From the NCBI RefSeq assembly GCF_030409415.1, contig NZ_JAUFPW010000026.1, forward strand, positions 1 through 64,000: a DNA stretch of 64,000 bases, read 5' to 3'. Origin of the DNA: Pedobacter aquatilis (GTDB lineage Bacteria; Bacteroidota; Bacteroidia; Sphingobacteriales; Sphingobacteriaceae). Under the pieces are notes generated by a model. It saw only the letters and a program-made list of their open reading frames with translations. It did not search any database and was not told the origin of the DNA. Both the position numbers and the translations under genes were made by a program. The first letter of the stretch is position 1; the number at the start of each line of letters is the position of its first letter. Shown here in pieces: positions 53,519-62,873 of the stretch.

Positions 53519-55003
53519 TTAATAACCAGGATTTTGTTTTAAAGTTCCTGCAGAAGCATCAACCTCTCCTTGTGGTATTGGATACAGGTAATGCTTATCC
53601 TGAAAGTTTTTGCCTTTTGAAGTCATAACTGCTTTTGCAATTTTCCAACGTTTTAAATCGAGCATACGTTGAGATTCAAAACCAAGCTCAACTCTACGTT
53701 CAGATATAAGCCAGTTTTTAATTTCTTCTTTATTTGTTGATGCTGCTCTATCTGGTAAAGTTCCGGCAGGTGGGATAACGCCTAATGCACTTGTACTCGT
53801 TCTGGCTCTTGCTCTGATTTGATTAATGATTGCAACCGCATCAGCATATTGCCCTAATTCATTTTGAGCTTCTGCTTTCCATAATAAAACATCAGCAAAG
53901 CGAATGTAGATTTTATTGTTGGCCGCATCATCATTGCCCTTATTTGAGCCATTAGTACTACCCAATAATTTATTTACATTTTGATTTGGAGCATCTACCG
54001 TATAAAGTTTTCTTGGATCATTTGCTTCAAAGGCGTTCAAGAAATCGGTGCTTGGCGCAAAGAATCCCCATCCCAGTGGAGCACAAATACCATTACCCTT
54101 TAATGGGTTTTGATTACTTTGATGATCATAACAGAAGATAACTTCGTTTTCTGCAAATTCTTTGGTTTGATTAAAACTATCGAAGTAATTAGCATTTAAG
54201 CCGTAGAAACCAGTAGCTTGAAGTTCATTAACATTTGTAACTACATCAGCCCATTTTTCGGTGTATAATGCGCTTTTAGCAAGCAAAGCGATTGCAGAAC
54301 CTCTGTTTGCTCTCCATCTTTCGGTAGCAGAACTATACTTTGCATTAGGCAATAAACCTTTTGCTAAGGTTAAGTCAGATTTGATTTTATCCCAAACGAC
54401 GTTTTTATCTGCCTTAACTGCTACATCAAAGGCTTCTTGATATGTACTAACTGGTTTTAAAATCAATGGTATATCGCCAAAATTGGTAACTAAAGAAAAA
54501 TAATAATACGAACGCAGGAAATAAGCTTCGCCTAATAATTGATTTTTACGAGCGGTTGTGATACCTGTAATGGCTTCAATATCTGATTTGGTTAATAACT
54601 CAATCGCGATATTTAAACGCTTAATGCCTTCGTAATTGTATTTCCATAATCCGTTAGGACCGCCATTTGTAGAGGTAAATGTAAAATTATTTACATCGTC
54701 CATCCACGGCTGGTCTCCATCCGGATTCCATTTTTTCTCCATATCATCAGAAGCAATATCTTGTAAAACCAAATCATTTTGAAAAACAAGACCACCCGAC
54801 CAATCCCATTGGGCTAAAATGTTAAGTCTGTTTGATAATAATTGATATGCTGAATTTACAGAATTTTCTACCGTACCTAAAGTTGGCGTAGAATTAACCT
54901 GCTCTAGTGTTGTTAGGCCGACAGCTTCGGTAGTAAGTTGTTTCTTACAACCTGTAATGGTTACAAAACCTATTGTTGCAGTTATTAATAATATTTTTTT
55001 CAT
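53519..55003 (-). CDS. SusD/RagB-family glycan-binding lipoprotein
   Basis: Outer-membrane lipoprotein of 494 residues; lipobox ends in Cys at about residue 19 (TITGC). It has the SusD helical blocks GEAYFLRSYYYFSLVTNFGDIPLIL and, near the C-terminus, WLISERRVELGFESQRMLDLKRW, ending in YLYPIPQGEVDASAGTLKQNPGY. It starts 20 nt after its SusC partner and is a separate, quite different SusD from the one at 37110. Confidence 0.94.
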   Translation of the reverse strand: MKKILLITATIGFVTITGCKKQLTTEAVGLTTLEQVNSTPTLGTVENSVNSAYQLLSNRLNILAQWDWSGGLVFQNDLVLQDIASDDMEKKWNPDGDQPWMDDVNNFTFTSTNGGPNGLWKYNYEGIKRLNIAIELLTKSDIEAITGITTARKNQLLGEAYFLRSYYYFSLVTNFGDIPLILKPVSTYQEAFDVAVKADKNVVWDKIKSDLTLAKGLLPNAKYSSATERWRANRGSAIALLAKSALYTEKWADVVTNVNELQATGFYGLNANYFDSFNQTKEFAENEVIFCYDHQSNQNPLKGNGICAPLGWGFFAPSTDFLNAFEANDPRKLYTVDAPNQNVNKLLGSTNGSNKGNDDAANNKIYIRFADVLLWKAEAQNELGQYADAVAIINQIRARARTSTSALGVIPPAGTLPDRAASTNKEEIKNWLISERRVELGFESQRMLDLKRWKIAKAVMTSKGKNFQDKHYLYPIPQGEVDASAGTLKQNPGY

Positions 55004-55023
55004 AATACTTTTCTAAAAAAGGT

Positions 55024-58000
55024 TTATAAATTAATTTTTAAACCAAGGATAAATGCCTTTGATTGCGGATAAGTTCCTTTATCAATTAATGACGTAGATT
55101 CAGGATCTAAGCCTGTATAATCAGTAATTGTAAATAAGTTTTGGCCCGAAGCATATAAGCGAACATTTTTTACACCGATTTTTTTAACATCGAATGTATA
55201 TCCAACCTCAATATTTTTCAACCTTAAATACGATGCATCCTCAACAAAAACACTTGATACATTTCCACCGCCATTATTGTTAAATGTTAAACGAGGTAAA
55301 GTATTACTTGTTCCAGGACCATTCCAGCTATCCAAAACGGAAGTCATGGAATTGAAAGGGCGACTATCGAAATTTATAATCTGTTTCAAATCATTATAAC
55401 GATCTACATCCTGAACCTCTTGAAGCAAGAATGAAAAGTCGAATTTTTTATATGATGAAGAGAAAGCTAAACCGTACGCAAACTTTGGTATCGGATTACC
55501 GATAAACGTTCTGTCATCAGCATTTATTTGTCCATCGCCGTTTAAATCTTTGAATTTAATATCACCAGGTAAAGTACCATTAGCATTGGAGAATAAATGA
55601 CTGCTTACTTCTGCCGGTGTTTGGTAAATACCATCGAACACTAATCCATAATATGAGCTAATCGGTCTTCCTACTTCAGTTTTAGTATGCGTAGCATCAT
55701 CAATAATATTCTTAACAAATTCCTGTAATTTATTTACACGGTTGGTTAAGGTTGCAATATTTGCGTTTACATTATATTTAAAAGCACGATCTCTGTTCTG
55801 GAAATTTAAGCCAAATTCAAAGCCTTTATTTGTAACTTCTCCGGCATTTACATAAGTTCTATCAATTACACCAACCGATACCGCTGGTAAGCCGACCGTT
55901 AACAAGATATCATCTGTTTTCTTATTGAAATAATCGGCAGTAAAAGATAGTTTGTTCTTTAAAATACCAAAGTCGATTCCAATATTTGTTTGGGTTGTAG
56001 TTTCCCATTTAACATCTGGGTTACCATAACGAACAACGTTAACAATGCCACCAGATTCTGAAACCAAAGTTTGATAAGTGTTATTAGGAATCTCTTGATT
56101 TCCTGCCTGTCCCCAGCTTCCTCTAAGTTTAAATTCAGAAATCCATTTAACATCCTTAAGGAAATTTTCTTGAGAAATCATCCATCCTGCCGAAACAGAA
56201 GGGAAATATCCCCATTTATTACTCGGACCAAAACGAGATGAACCATCGGCCCTTAAAGTTGCAGTTGCAAAATATTTACCATCGTAATTGTAAGATGCAC
56301 TACTAAAAAATGAAACCAAATTAAACTGACTGGCAGAACCAGAATTATAAATATTAGTTAAGCTTCCATAATCTAAATATTGAAATCCTGAACTACTTTT
56401 ATCAAAATTTTGTCTGCTACCGCCAATTGCTGATGATTTGCTGGAGATACTTTCGGCACCGATTAAGAAATTTACATTATGCTTCTCAGCGAAGGTTTTT
56501 ACGTAGTTTAAGGTGTTTGTAAAAGTAAAATTCATTACTTCTCCCCTATTCTCATCTAAATTATTTGGTTTATTGTTTCTTCCTTTACCTGGATACAATT
56601 CATCAGGGTTGTTATCGTTATCATCTCCATAGTTCTGCGCAAAGTTTTTATTGTGTGAGAAACTGATGTCCACACCAACACTTGAGCGGAATGTTAAAGA
56701 TTTATCACCTAAGAAAGCATATTCTCCATAAATATTTCCAAAAGTTTGAAAGGTTTTACGCTTATCATTAGTAAAGTTTACAATCGCGATTGGATTAGAA
56801 CTAAATTCAAAATTTTTATCCCAGCCATTATTATTACCTGTGTAAAAAGGCAAATCGGTATATGGATTTGCGGCAGAATAAGTTGGGTCGTTTACATTTT
56901 TAAATACGCCCAAAACCGGTGGACGTAATAAAGCATGACGAATTACACCCGGAACATCGCCACTTGAGGATAGTTTATCTTGCTTGGCAAAACTTAATTG
57001 AAGATTTGTACCAACTTTAAATCTATCTGTAACATTAGCATTCACATTAGATCTGAAGTTAAAGCGCTCATAACCATCGTGATTTTGAACCACAATACCA
57101 TCTTGCTTGTAATAACCGGTTGATATTAAATATTGTACATTATCAGAACCACCATTTACTGAGGCTTGCAAGTTGGTAGACTTACCTGTTTCGAATAATT
57201 CATCTAACCAATCCGTATCGGCCAAATCCGTTCTGCTTCTTGCCGCCTGATATGGGCTTACCGCATTTGCGGCGTTGCCCAAAGTATTATGCCAAGCTCT
57301 ATCTTTAACCGTTAAATATTGATCAGCATTAAGCATTTTTGGCAGATTTGTAGCCTGATAAAACCCTCTAAAGTAATCGACATTAACATTTGCCTTACCT
57401 TTTGTTCCACTTATTGTAGTTATAATTACCACACCATTGGCAGCTCTTGACCCATAAATTGCACTTGCAGCGGCATCTTTTAAAACCGTCATTGATTTTA
57501 CATCGCCTTGATTTAGAAATGATATATCACGAGTTGGAACACCATCAATAACATATAGTACATCATTATTTCCTAAAGTTCCTTCACCTCTAATCCTGAT
57601 TTTAATTCCATCGCCGGGTGCACCTGTATTTGCTGCAACAAATACACCTGCAACCTGTCCTTGTAGTGCCTGCGCAACATCGGGAATTCTGGTTTTTTGC
57701 AAATCATTCATATCAACTGTTGCAACCGAACCAGTAATCGATGCTTTCTTTTGAGAAGTATAACCTACAACTACAACATCATCTAATGCTTGTGAAGAAG
57801 GTTTTAATGCTACATTTAAACTACCACCGTTAGTATTTAGCGTTATTGCATTATAACCTATGTAATTAAAAGTTAAGGTTTGTGCGCCGCCAGCTTGCAG
57901 TGTTAACACATAAATTCCATCCTCGTTTGTAGTTGTTTTGTTTTGAGTATTGGTTTGAGCAACCACAACACCCGGCAAAGGTTGATTGGATTCATCGGTA

Positions 58001-58098
58001 ACTTTCCCTGTTACTTTAGTTTGGGCATAACTTGTAAAACCGGTTATAACTAAAAACAAGAAAGCCAACAATCCATAGGTACGTCTGTTTTTTTCCAT
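55024..58098 (-). CDS. SusC/RagA-family TonB-linked outer-membrane porin
   Basis: Outer-membrane importer of 1024 residues. It has a signal peptide (to about residue 25), carboxypeptidase-like domain (TKVTGKVTDESNQPLPGVVVA), TonB-box-like DDVVVVGY, plug with IRGEGTLGNNDVLYVIDGVP and TVLKDAAASAIYGSRAANGVVIITT, and a barrel ending in FILGLKINL. The HTCS regulator gene lies upstream on the same strand, separated by 117 nt that contain a -7 element and repeated TTAGTWCAC words. Confidence 0.95.
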   Translation of the reverse strand: MEKNRRTYGLLAFLFLVITGFTSYAQTKVTGKVTDESNQPLPGVVVAQTNTQNKTTTNEDGIYVLTLQAGGAQTLTFNYIGYNAITLNTNGGSLNVALKPSSQALDDVVVVGYTSQKKASITGSVATVDMNDLQKTRIPDVAQALQGQVAGVFVAANTGAPGDGIKIRIRGEGTLGNNDVLYVIDGVPTRDISFLNQGDVKSMTVLKDAAASAIYGSRAANGVVIITTISGTKGKANVNVDYFRGFYQATNLPKMLNADQYLTVKDRAWHNTLGNAANAVSPYQAARSRTDLADTDWLDELFETGKSTNLQASVNGGSDNVQYLISTGYYKQDGIVVQNHDGYERFNFRSNVNANVTDRFKVGTNLQLSFAKQDKLSSSGDVPGVIRHALLRPPVLGVFKNVNDPTYSAANPYTDLPFYTGNNNGWDKNFEFSSNPIAIVNFTNDKRKTFQTFGNIYGEYAFLGDKSLTFRSSVGVDISFSHNKNFAQNYGDDNDNNPDELYPGKGRNNKPNNLDENRGEVMNFTFTNTLNYVKTFAEKHNVNFLIGAESISSKSSAIGGSRQNFDKSSSGFQYLDYGSLTNIYNSGSASQFNLVSFFSSASYNYDGKYFATATLRADGSSRFGPSNKWGYFPSVSAGWMISQENFLKDVKWISEFKLRGSWGQAGNQEIPNNTYQTLVSESGGIVNVVRYGNPDVKWETTTQTNIGIDFGILKNKLSFTADYFNKKTDDILLTVGLPAVSVGVIDRTYVNAGEVTNKGFEFGLNFQNRDRAFKYNVNANIATLTNRVNKLQEFVKNIIDDATHTKTEVGRPISSYYGLVFDGIYQTPAEVSSHLFSNANGTLPGDIKFKDLNGDGQINADDRTFIGNPIPKFAYGLAFSSSYKKFDFSFLLQEVQDVDRYNDLKQIINFDSRPFNSMTSVLDSWNGPGTSNTLPRLTFNNNGGGNVSSVFVEDASYLRLKNIEVGYTFDVKKIGVKNVRLYASGQNLFTITDYTGLDPESTSLIDKGTYPQSKAFILGLKINL

Positions 58099-58121
58099 TT
58101 GATTTATATTTGATTAGTACA

Positions 58122-58129
58122 CAAATATA
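58122..58129 (-). promoter_or_regulatory. Candidate -7 element for the HTCS-controlled susC
   Basis: The minus strand reads TATATTTG, a full match to TAnnTTTG, 24 nt upstream of the susC ATG. No good -33 element is present, consistent with a promoter that needs an activator. Confidence 0.55.
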
Positions 58130-58148
58130 GACCAGCGGTAGTGCAACA

Positions 58149-58182
58149 TTAGTACACTATATTAACATTTTAGTTCACTATT
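58149..58182. promoter_or_regulatory. Direct repeat, probable HTCS/AraC-type site
   Basis: TTAGTACACTATA and TTAGTTCACTATT occur 21 bp apart, two helical turns, as is usual for AraC-type direct-repeat sites. They lie just upstream of the -7 element, where an activator should sit. A third TTAGTACAC occurs at 58114-58122, overlapping the -7 region. Confidence 0.5.
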
Positions 58183-58215
58183 GTTGCAAATGGTTAAAAA
58201 AAACAGCGTTTTTAC

Positions 58216-61200
58216 TTATAAAGTTTCTTTATCCAAAATTCCTTCGTGTTGTTTCTGCCGATAATCATTTGGTGCAAAATGATATATTTTTTTAAACTCT
58301 CTAAAGAAATAAGACTTATTATTAAAGCCTGTTTTATAAAAAATTTCGGATACGTTGAGCGTAGAATTTTGCAATAAAACGGCGGCGTGTTTTAAGCGTA
58401 TTCTTTTAATAAATTCAGAAGGAGTCATCCCTGCCAAGGTTTTAAGTTTACGATAAAGTTGCATTTTGCTGATACATAAAGCAGCTTCCAATTTAGAAGC
58501 ATCCAAATCAGATTCGGCAAGATTATCTTCAACAGCTTTTACAAGTGCGTTTAAAAATTCTTTGTCTCCCTGCTCTAAATCTACATCTACAAAGTGATTA
58601 TTAATATTTCCGTCTTTAATCAAACTATTCATCCGGTTACGATAATCTAACAATTTACGTACCCGCATTAGCAAATAATTAACATGAAAAGGTTTTGGAA
58701 TGTAAGCATCTGCACCAGTTTCATACCCCTCAGTTTTATGCTCTTCACTCCCCTTTGCAGAGAGGATAATAAAAGGTATATGGCAAGTTGCAGGTGCGGT
58801 TTTAACATATTTGCACAGCTCCAAACCATCCATTTGCGGCATCATAACATCACTTATAATAATATCTGGCGTATTGTTTTTTAGAAAATCCATTGCGGCC
58901 AAACCATTTTCAGCTTCGTAAACTATATAATATTCGCTCAAGATATTTTTGATTAGAAACCGCAGCGCAACATCATCTTCAACAATCAATACCGCATGTT
59001 CTGCATTTTGTTTCAATGTATCAATTAATGCAGCTTTATTATTTTGTTCAACAGAAGCAGAAATTTCATTTGCATAAGGTTTTAAGATAGATTCGAAAAG
59101 GTATGATGGAGCCGATGCAATTACTTCATTTTCCTTTCCTTCTATAACTTGTTTTAAATTCAGTTTAAAGCTAAATGTAATCCAACCTTTATTTAAAGAT
59201 GCAGTAATGGTTCCATTCATAATCGAAATTAATTCTTTTATAAAAGCCAAACCGATACCGGAATTAAACTTTTCGAATTGAGCTTCTACACCAACCTGAA
59301 ATTCTTGGAAAATATTATCCAGGTCGCTTTCCTTTAATTTACAGCCTGAGTTAGAAACCACAATTTCAAGCACTTTATTATTCTCGTTGTAAAGTGCCTT
59401 AAATATTATTGATTCGTTATTTCCCGCATGTTTAAAAGCATTTGATAGAAGATTAAATAGTACTTTCTCAAACTTATCTTTATCGATAAAACCTGCAATA
59501 GATTGCTGTATATCACGGCTGTATTGTTGATTGTTTTTTTCGGATACCGGAATGAATAACTTTGATAAACCATCCAATAATTTCGTGATGTCGAAATAAT
59601 CTTCATTGCTTTTTAAGTAACCCGCTTCGGCTCTTCTAAATTCTAATAATTGCTGCACCAAATAGGTAAGCCTTGCGGTATGCTGATGAACAAGCGATAG
59701 AAAGTAATTCTTGTCCTTCGGTTTCTCTACCTCTACATTCTTCTGCATAATATGTTCTACCGAACCCATTATCAACGTTAAAGGTGTTTGAATCTCGTGT
59801 GCAATGTTAGTAAAAAAATTAATCCTTTGGCGATGGGTTTCTTCGTCCTTTTGCCTGAATAAATATTCTCTTTCAAGCTTAAATTTCATCTCCAGCTTAT
59901 TTTTTCTGTATAGATGAAACGCATAACCACCAAATATCAAGAGGAGAAAATATGTTAAATAAGCAGGGAGTGTTAGCCAAAAATATTGTTTTACGATGAT
60001 GTTTAATGCGATGATATCCTGAGTCCAAATCCCTTCACCATTACTCCAGCGAACCATTAATTTATACTTACCTGCCGGGATATTATAGTATGCGATTTCT
60101 CCATTTGTACCTGTATAGCGCCATGTATTATCCAAACCCTCCAGTTTATATGCAAATTCGTTTTTTGATGCGTTGAAATAATTTAATGCATTAAAAGAAA
60201 ACTGAAAAAAATTATTTTTCCTGTCTAACGTAAATGTTTCAGCATTTTCATAAATAGATTTTACAATAAGATATTGATTATTTTCGAATTTGATTCCGCC
60301 CATTTGTAGGTCGGTTATCAGGAGATTTGGTTGTGTTTTGTTTTCTACAATATCTTGTGGCATGAAATAATTAAAACCATAAATCCCTCCAAATAAGAGG
60401 TTTCCGGTTTTAGATTTAAGCACAGCACCATCACTAAACTCATTACTTTGTAAACCATCGCTATGCTGGTAATTTGCAATGCTATTATTTACTGGATTTA
60501 ACTTTGCTAATCCTTTACTCGTACTGAGCCAAATATTGCCTTTATTATCTTCGTTAATGGCATGAATGGTATTGTTGGGCAAACCTGTTTCAGTTGTTAT
60601 TTTTGAGAATTTAGGTTTTTCTTTTAACGATTCTGATTTACTCAAGTAGTTTAAACCATAGCTTGTACCTACCCATAATCTATCATTTTTATCATAAAAC
60701 AAAGATAAAACATCACTGTGCGATAAACTTCCATCGTAACCCGAAGCCTTATAAGTTCTGAATTTTTGCGTTTTCTTGTTTAGCACACTTAAACCGCCAT
60801 ATCTACAGGCAATCCACAACCTACCATCATTTCCATCTGCAAGTGCATAAATAATATCATTTGCTGGTCCACCCTTCCCTGTTTCCGAAGAATAGTATTG
60901 CTTAAATTTCTTTATAGAAATGGTTGCATTTGCATTTCTTTCTACCTTTAGGTGAATTAAACCGTATCCACTCGTTCCAATCCATATAGAACTGTCTTTA
61001 TCCTGAATAATCGTGTAAACGGATTTAAAATCTGGCAATTTCGATGTGCCTCTAATACCTTTCCAACTAAAGGTTTTAGCCGTTTTCTGGTCATATATCG
61101 AAATTCCTTTCCCATCAGTACCAATGTAAATTAGTTGGTCTAAACCTCGTTTTATAGCAAATACAGAGTTATTCTCTAAACCATTATTTAAGTCGATTTT

Positions 61201-62355
61201 TCCATTTCTGGCAATCTCATTTCCCTTTTTCCAAAAATCATTAAAAATCAATATTCCACTACCTTTTGTTCCTACCCACAGGTTATCATCAACTTCTGTA
61301 AATGCTCTAATTGGTTTATTTATATTGCTGTTATTTAACTTGGTTACCAAACCAAATAAATTTTCTTTAGGATATATTTGAATTAAACCATTTCCATCTG
61401 TTCCGAGCCACAAAATTTTGTTTTGCGTAACATTTAATGCTGTAATTCTTAAGTTTTCTAATAAATGTGATTCCTTTTTTAACAATTCCGTTTCCTTAAA
61501 ATCTACATCATATACGCTAATACCCTGATTCTCCCAGGCAACTACATAGCTATTTTGATAGTAACATATTGCTTTGATTTTTTTATGAGAAATATTAATC
61601 TGATGATTTTGGTTATCATCACCTGCCAAAAAATGGCTATCGTTGTTAAGGGAATAAATTAGCTTACCATTAACCAGAAAAAAATTATTAATTCCGATTG
61701 ATGAAGCATATTTTTTTACTATTGTGAGTTTATCATGAAAGGTGTTAGCAATTATTAATTCACCTTTTTTATTAAGATAATATAGTGATTTTCCGTTAAA
61801 ACACATTTTTACTATGCCTTCGTTCCCACCGAAATAATGATAACGCTCAAACTTATCATCTTTAACATTATATTTTGTTAAATTCCCATCTGCTGAATAG
61901 CAAAAAACAGCTCCGTTGCTATTTACAACCAGTTCATATTGATTTTCGCTAACTTTTTGATTATTAGTATTACGGTAAAAATATCTGTAAAACTTACCAC
62001 TAATTTTATTGTAACGAGAAATACCGCCAATGGTATTTATCCAGATGTTTTTATGCGTATCCTCATTAATAGATTGAATAACATTGCTACCAATACTGCT
62101 TTTAGCTTTTGCGATGTTATGATTGTAAACACTAAATTTTGTTCCATCATACCGATTTAAACCATCCCAGGTTCCTATCCATAAAAGCTGATCTGTATCT
62201 ACAAAAATACTGTTTATAGAACTATTTGATAATCCATTTCTGTTATCTAACTGTTGGTAATAAAATGATACCTCTGCGTTATTTTTCTTTGCCTGAACAA
62301 AAGAATACGTAAAAGCAGAAAAACATATGCTAAATAGTAGCCACACCTTACTCAT
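58216..62355 (-). CDS. Hybrid two-component system regulator (HTCS)
   Basis: One-protein sensor and regulator of 1379 residues. The N-terminal signal sequence is followed by a periplasmic two-propeller sensor (about 30-690; repeats such as LWIGTWDGLNRYDG) and a Y_Y_Y domain (about 700-785). A membrane helix lies near 795-815. The kinase follows: phospho-acceptor His853 in NIAHEIQTPLTLI, and an ATPase with FNLLSNAFKHAG and FNSGIGLAF. Then come a receiver (Asp1169 in IISDVMMP) and an AraC-type helix-turn-helix at the C-terminus (MQLYRKLKTLAGMTPSEFI). It should sense an oligosaccharide in the periplasm and activate the adjacent susC. Confidence 0.96.
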   Translation of the reverse strand: MSKVWLLFSICFSAFTYSFVQAKKNNAEVSFYYQQLDNRNGLSNSSINSIFVDTDQLLWIGTWDGLNRYDGTKFSVYNHNIAKAKSSIGSNVIQSINEDTHKNIWINTIGGISRYNKISGKFYRYFYRNTNNQKVSENQYELVVNSNGAVFCYSADGNLTKYNVKDDKFERYHYFGGNEGIVKMCFNGKSLYYLNKKGELIIANTFHDKLTIVKKYASSIGINNFFLVNGKLIYSLNNDSHFLAGDDNQNHQINISHKKIKAICYYQNSYVVAWENQGISVYDVDFKETELLKKESHLLENLRITALNVTQNKILWLGTDGNGLIQIYPKENLFGLVTKLNNSNINKPIRAFTEVDDNLWVGTKGSGILIFNDFWKKGNEIARNGKIDLNNGLENNSVFAIKRGLDQLIYIGTDGKGISIYDQKTAKTFSWKGIRGTSKLPDFKSVYTIIQDKDSSIWIGTSGYGLIHLKVERNANATISIKKFKQYYSSETGKGGPANDIIYALADGNDGRLWIACRYGGLSVLNKKTQKFRTYKASGYDGSLSHSDVLSLFYDKNDRLWVGTSYGLNYLSKSESLKEKPKFSKITTETGLPNNTIHAINEDNKGNIWLSTSKGLAKLNPVNNSIANYQHSDGLQSNEFSDGAVLKSKTGNLLFGGIYGFNYFMPQDIVENKTQPNLLITDLQMGGIKFENNQYLIVKSIYENAETFTLDRKNNFFQFSFNALNYFNASKNEFAYKLEGLDNTWRYTGTNGEIAYYNIPAGKYKLMVRWSNGEGIWTQDIIALNIIVKQYFWLTLPAYLTYFLLLIFGGYAFHLYRKNKLEMKFKLEREYLFRQKDEETHRQRINFFTNIAHEIQTPLTLIMGSVEHIMQKNVEVEKPKDKNYFLSLVHQHTARLTYLVQQLLEFRRAEAGYLKSNEDYFDITKLLDGLSKLFIPVSEKNNQQYSRDIQQSIAGFIDKDKFEKVLFNLLSNAFKHAGNNESIIFKALYNENNKVLEIVVSNSGCKLKESDLDNIFQEFQVGVEAQFEKFNSGIGLAFIKELISIMNGTITASLNKGWITFSFKLNLKQVIEGKENEVIASAPSYLFESILKPYANEISASVEQNNKAALIDTLKQNAEHAVLIVEDDVALRFLIKNILSEYYIVYEAENGLAAMDFLKNNTPDIIISDVMMPQMDGLELCKYVKTAPATCHIPFIILSAKGSEEHKTEGYETGADAYIPKPFHVNYLLMRVRKLLDYRNRMNSLIKDGNINNHFVDVDLEQGDKEFLNALVKAVEDNLAESDLDASKLEAALCISKMQLYRKLKTLAGMTPSEFIKRIRLKHAAVLLQNSTLNVSEIFYKTGFNNKSYFFREFKKIYHFAPNDYRQKQHEGILDKETL

Positions 62356-62439
62356 AAAAAATTCAAATATTTGGATAGATAACTATAGGATGCCTATAAA
62401 TCTAAAGAAAATATTTAAGGAGGAAGCCACAATATACAA

Positions 62440-62469
62440 AAACAGGCAACCAAAATTGATTGCCTGTTT
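62440..62469 (-). terminator. Terminator after the CsbD-like gene
   Basis: AAACAGGCAA pairs with TTGCCTGTTT around a short loop; a T-run follows on the minus strand. It lies 21 nt after the stop of the CsbD-like gene. Confidence 0.82.
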
Positions 62470-62490
62470 CTAAAATCATTAAAATAAATT

Positions 62491-62676
62491 CTACAAAGAA
62501 TTAATCCATTTAACAAGTTCATCTCTTCCCTTGCCGGTTTTTTGCTGAAGCTTACCTAATAACTCGTCGTCTTTTCCTTCTTCATGCTTCAAATCATCAT
62601 CCGTTAAATCTGCATATGTCTGTTTAACTTTCCCTTTTATCTCATTCCATTTTCCCTTTAATTCTAACTTATCCAT
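62491..62676 (-). CDS. CsbD-family stress protein
   Basis: Small, highly charged, acidic protein of 61 residues. The start [19 protein letters not shown] and the segment [21 protein letters not shown] (in two parts) are typical of CsbD/YjbJ proteins, which are often induced by general stress or stationary phase; their biochemical role is unknown. It is a single gene with a terminator, unrelated to the glycan locus. Confidence 0.88.
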   Translation of the reverse strand: MDKLELKGKWNEIKGKVKQTYADLTDDDLKHEEGKDDELLGKLQQKTGKGRDELVKWINSL

Positions 62677-62808
62677 TTTATTATTATTTATATGTTATTA
62701 ATTAATGCATTCATAATTATAACCCACCAATCGAGAGTTTGTTTACAAAATCTATAAAATTTCGCTTAGTCATTGATAATTTAAACAAATTAGGAATGAT
62801 ATTTCTCG

Positions 62809-62816
62809 TAATTTTG
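62809..62816 (+). promoter_or_regulatory. Candidate -7 element for the third susC gene
   Basis: TAATTTTG matches TAnnTTTG and lies 58 nt upstream of the ATG. No -33 TTG is found at the normal distance. Confidence 0.35.
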
Positions 62817-62873
62817 TTACATTACAGCTTCATTTCCTATCAATTAAACTTTATTAACTAAACTAACAATTTG

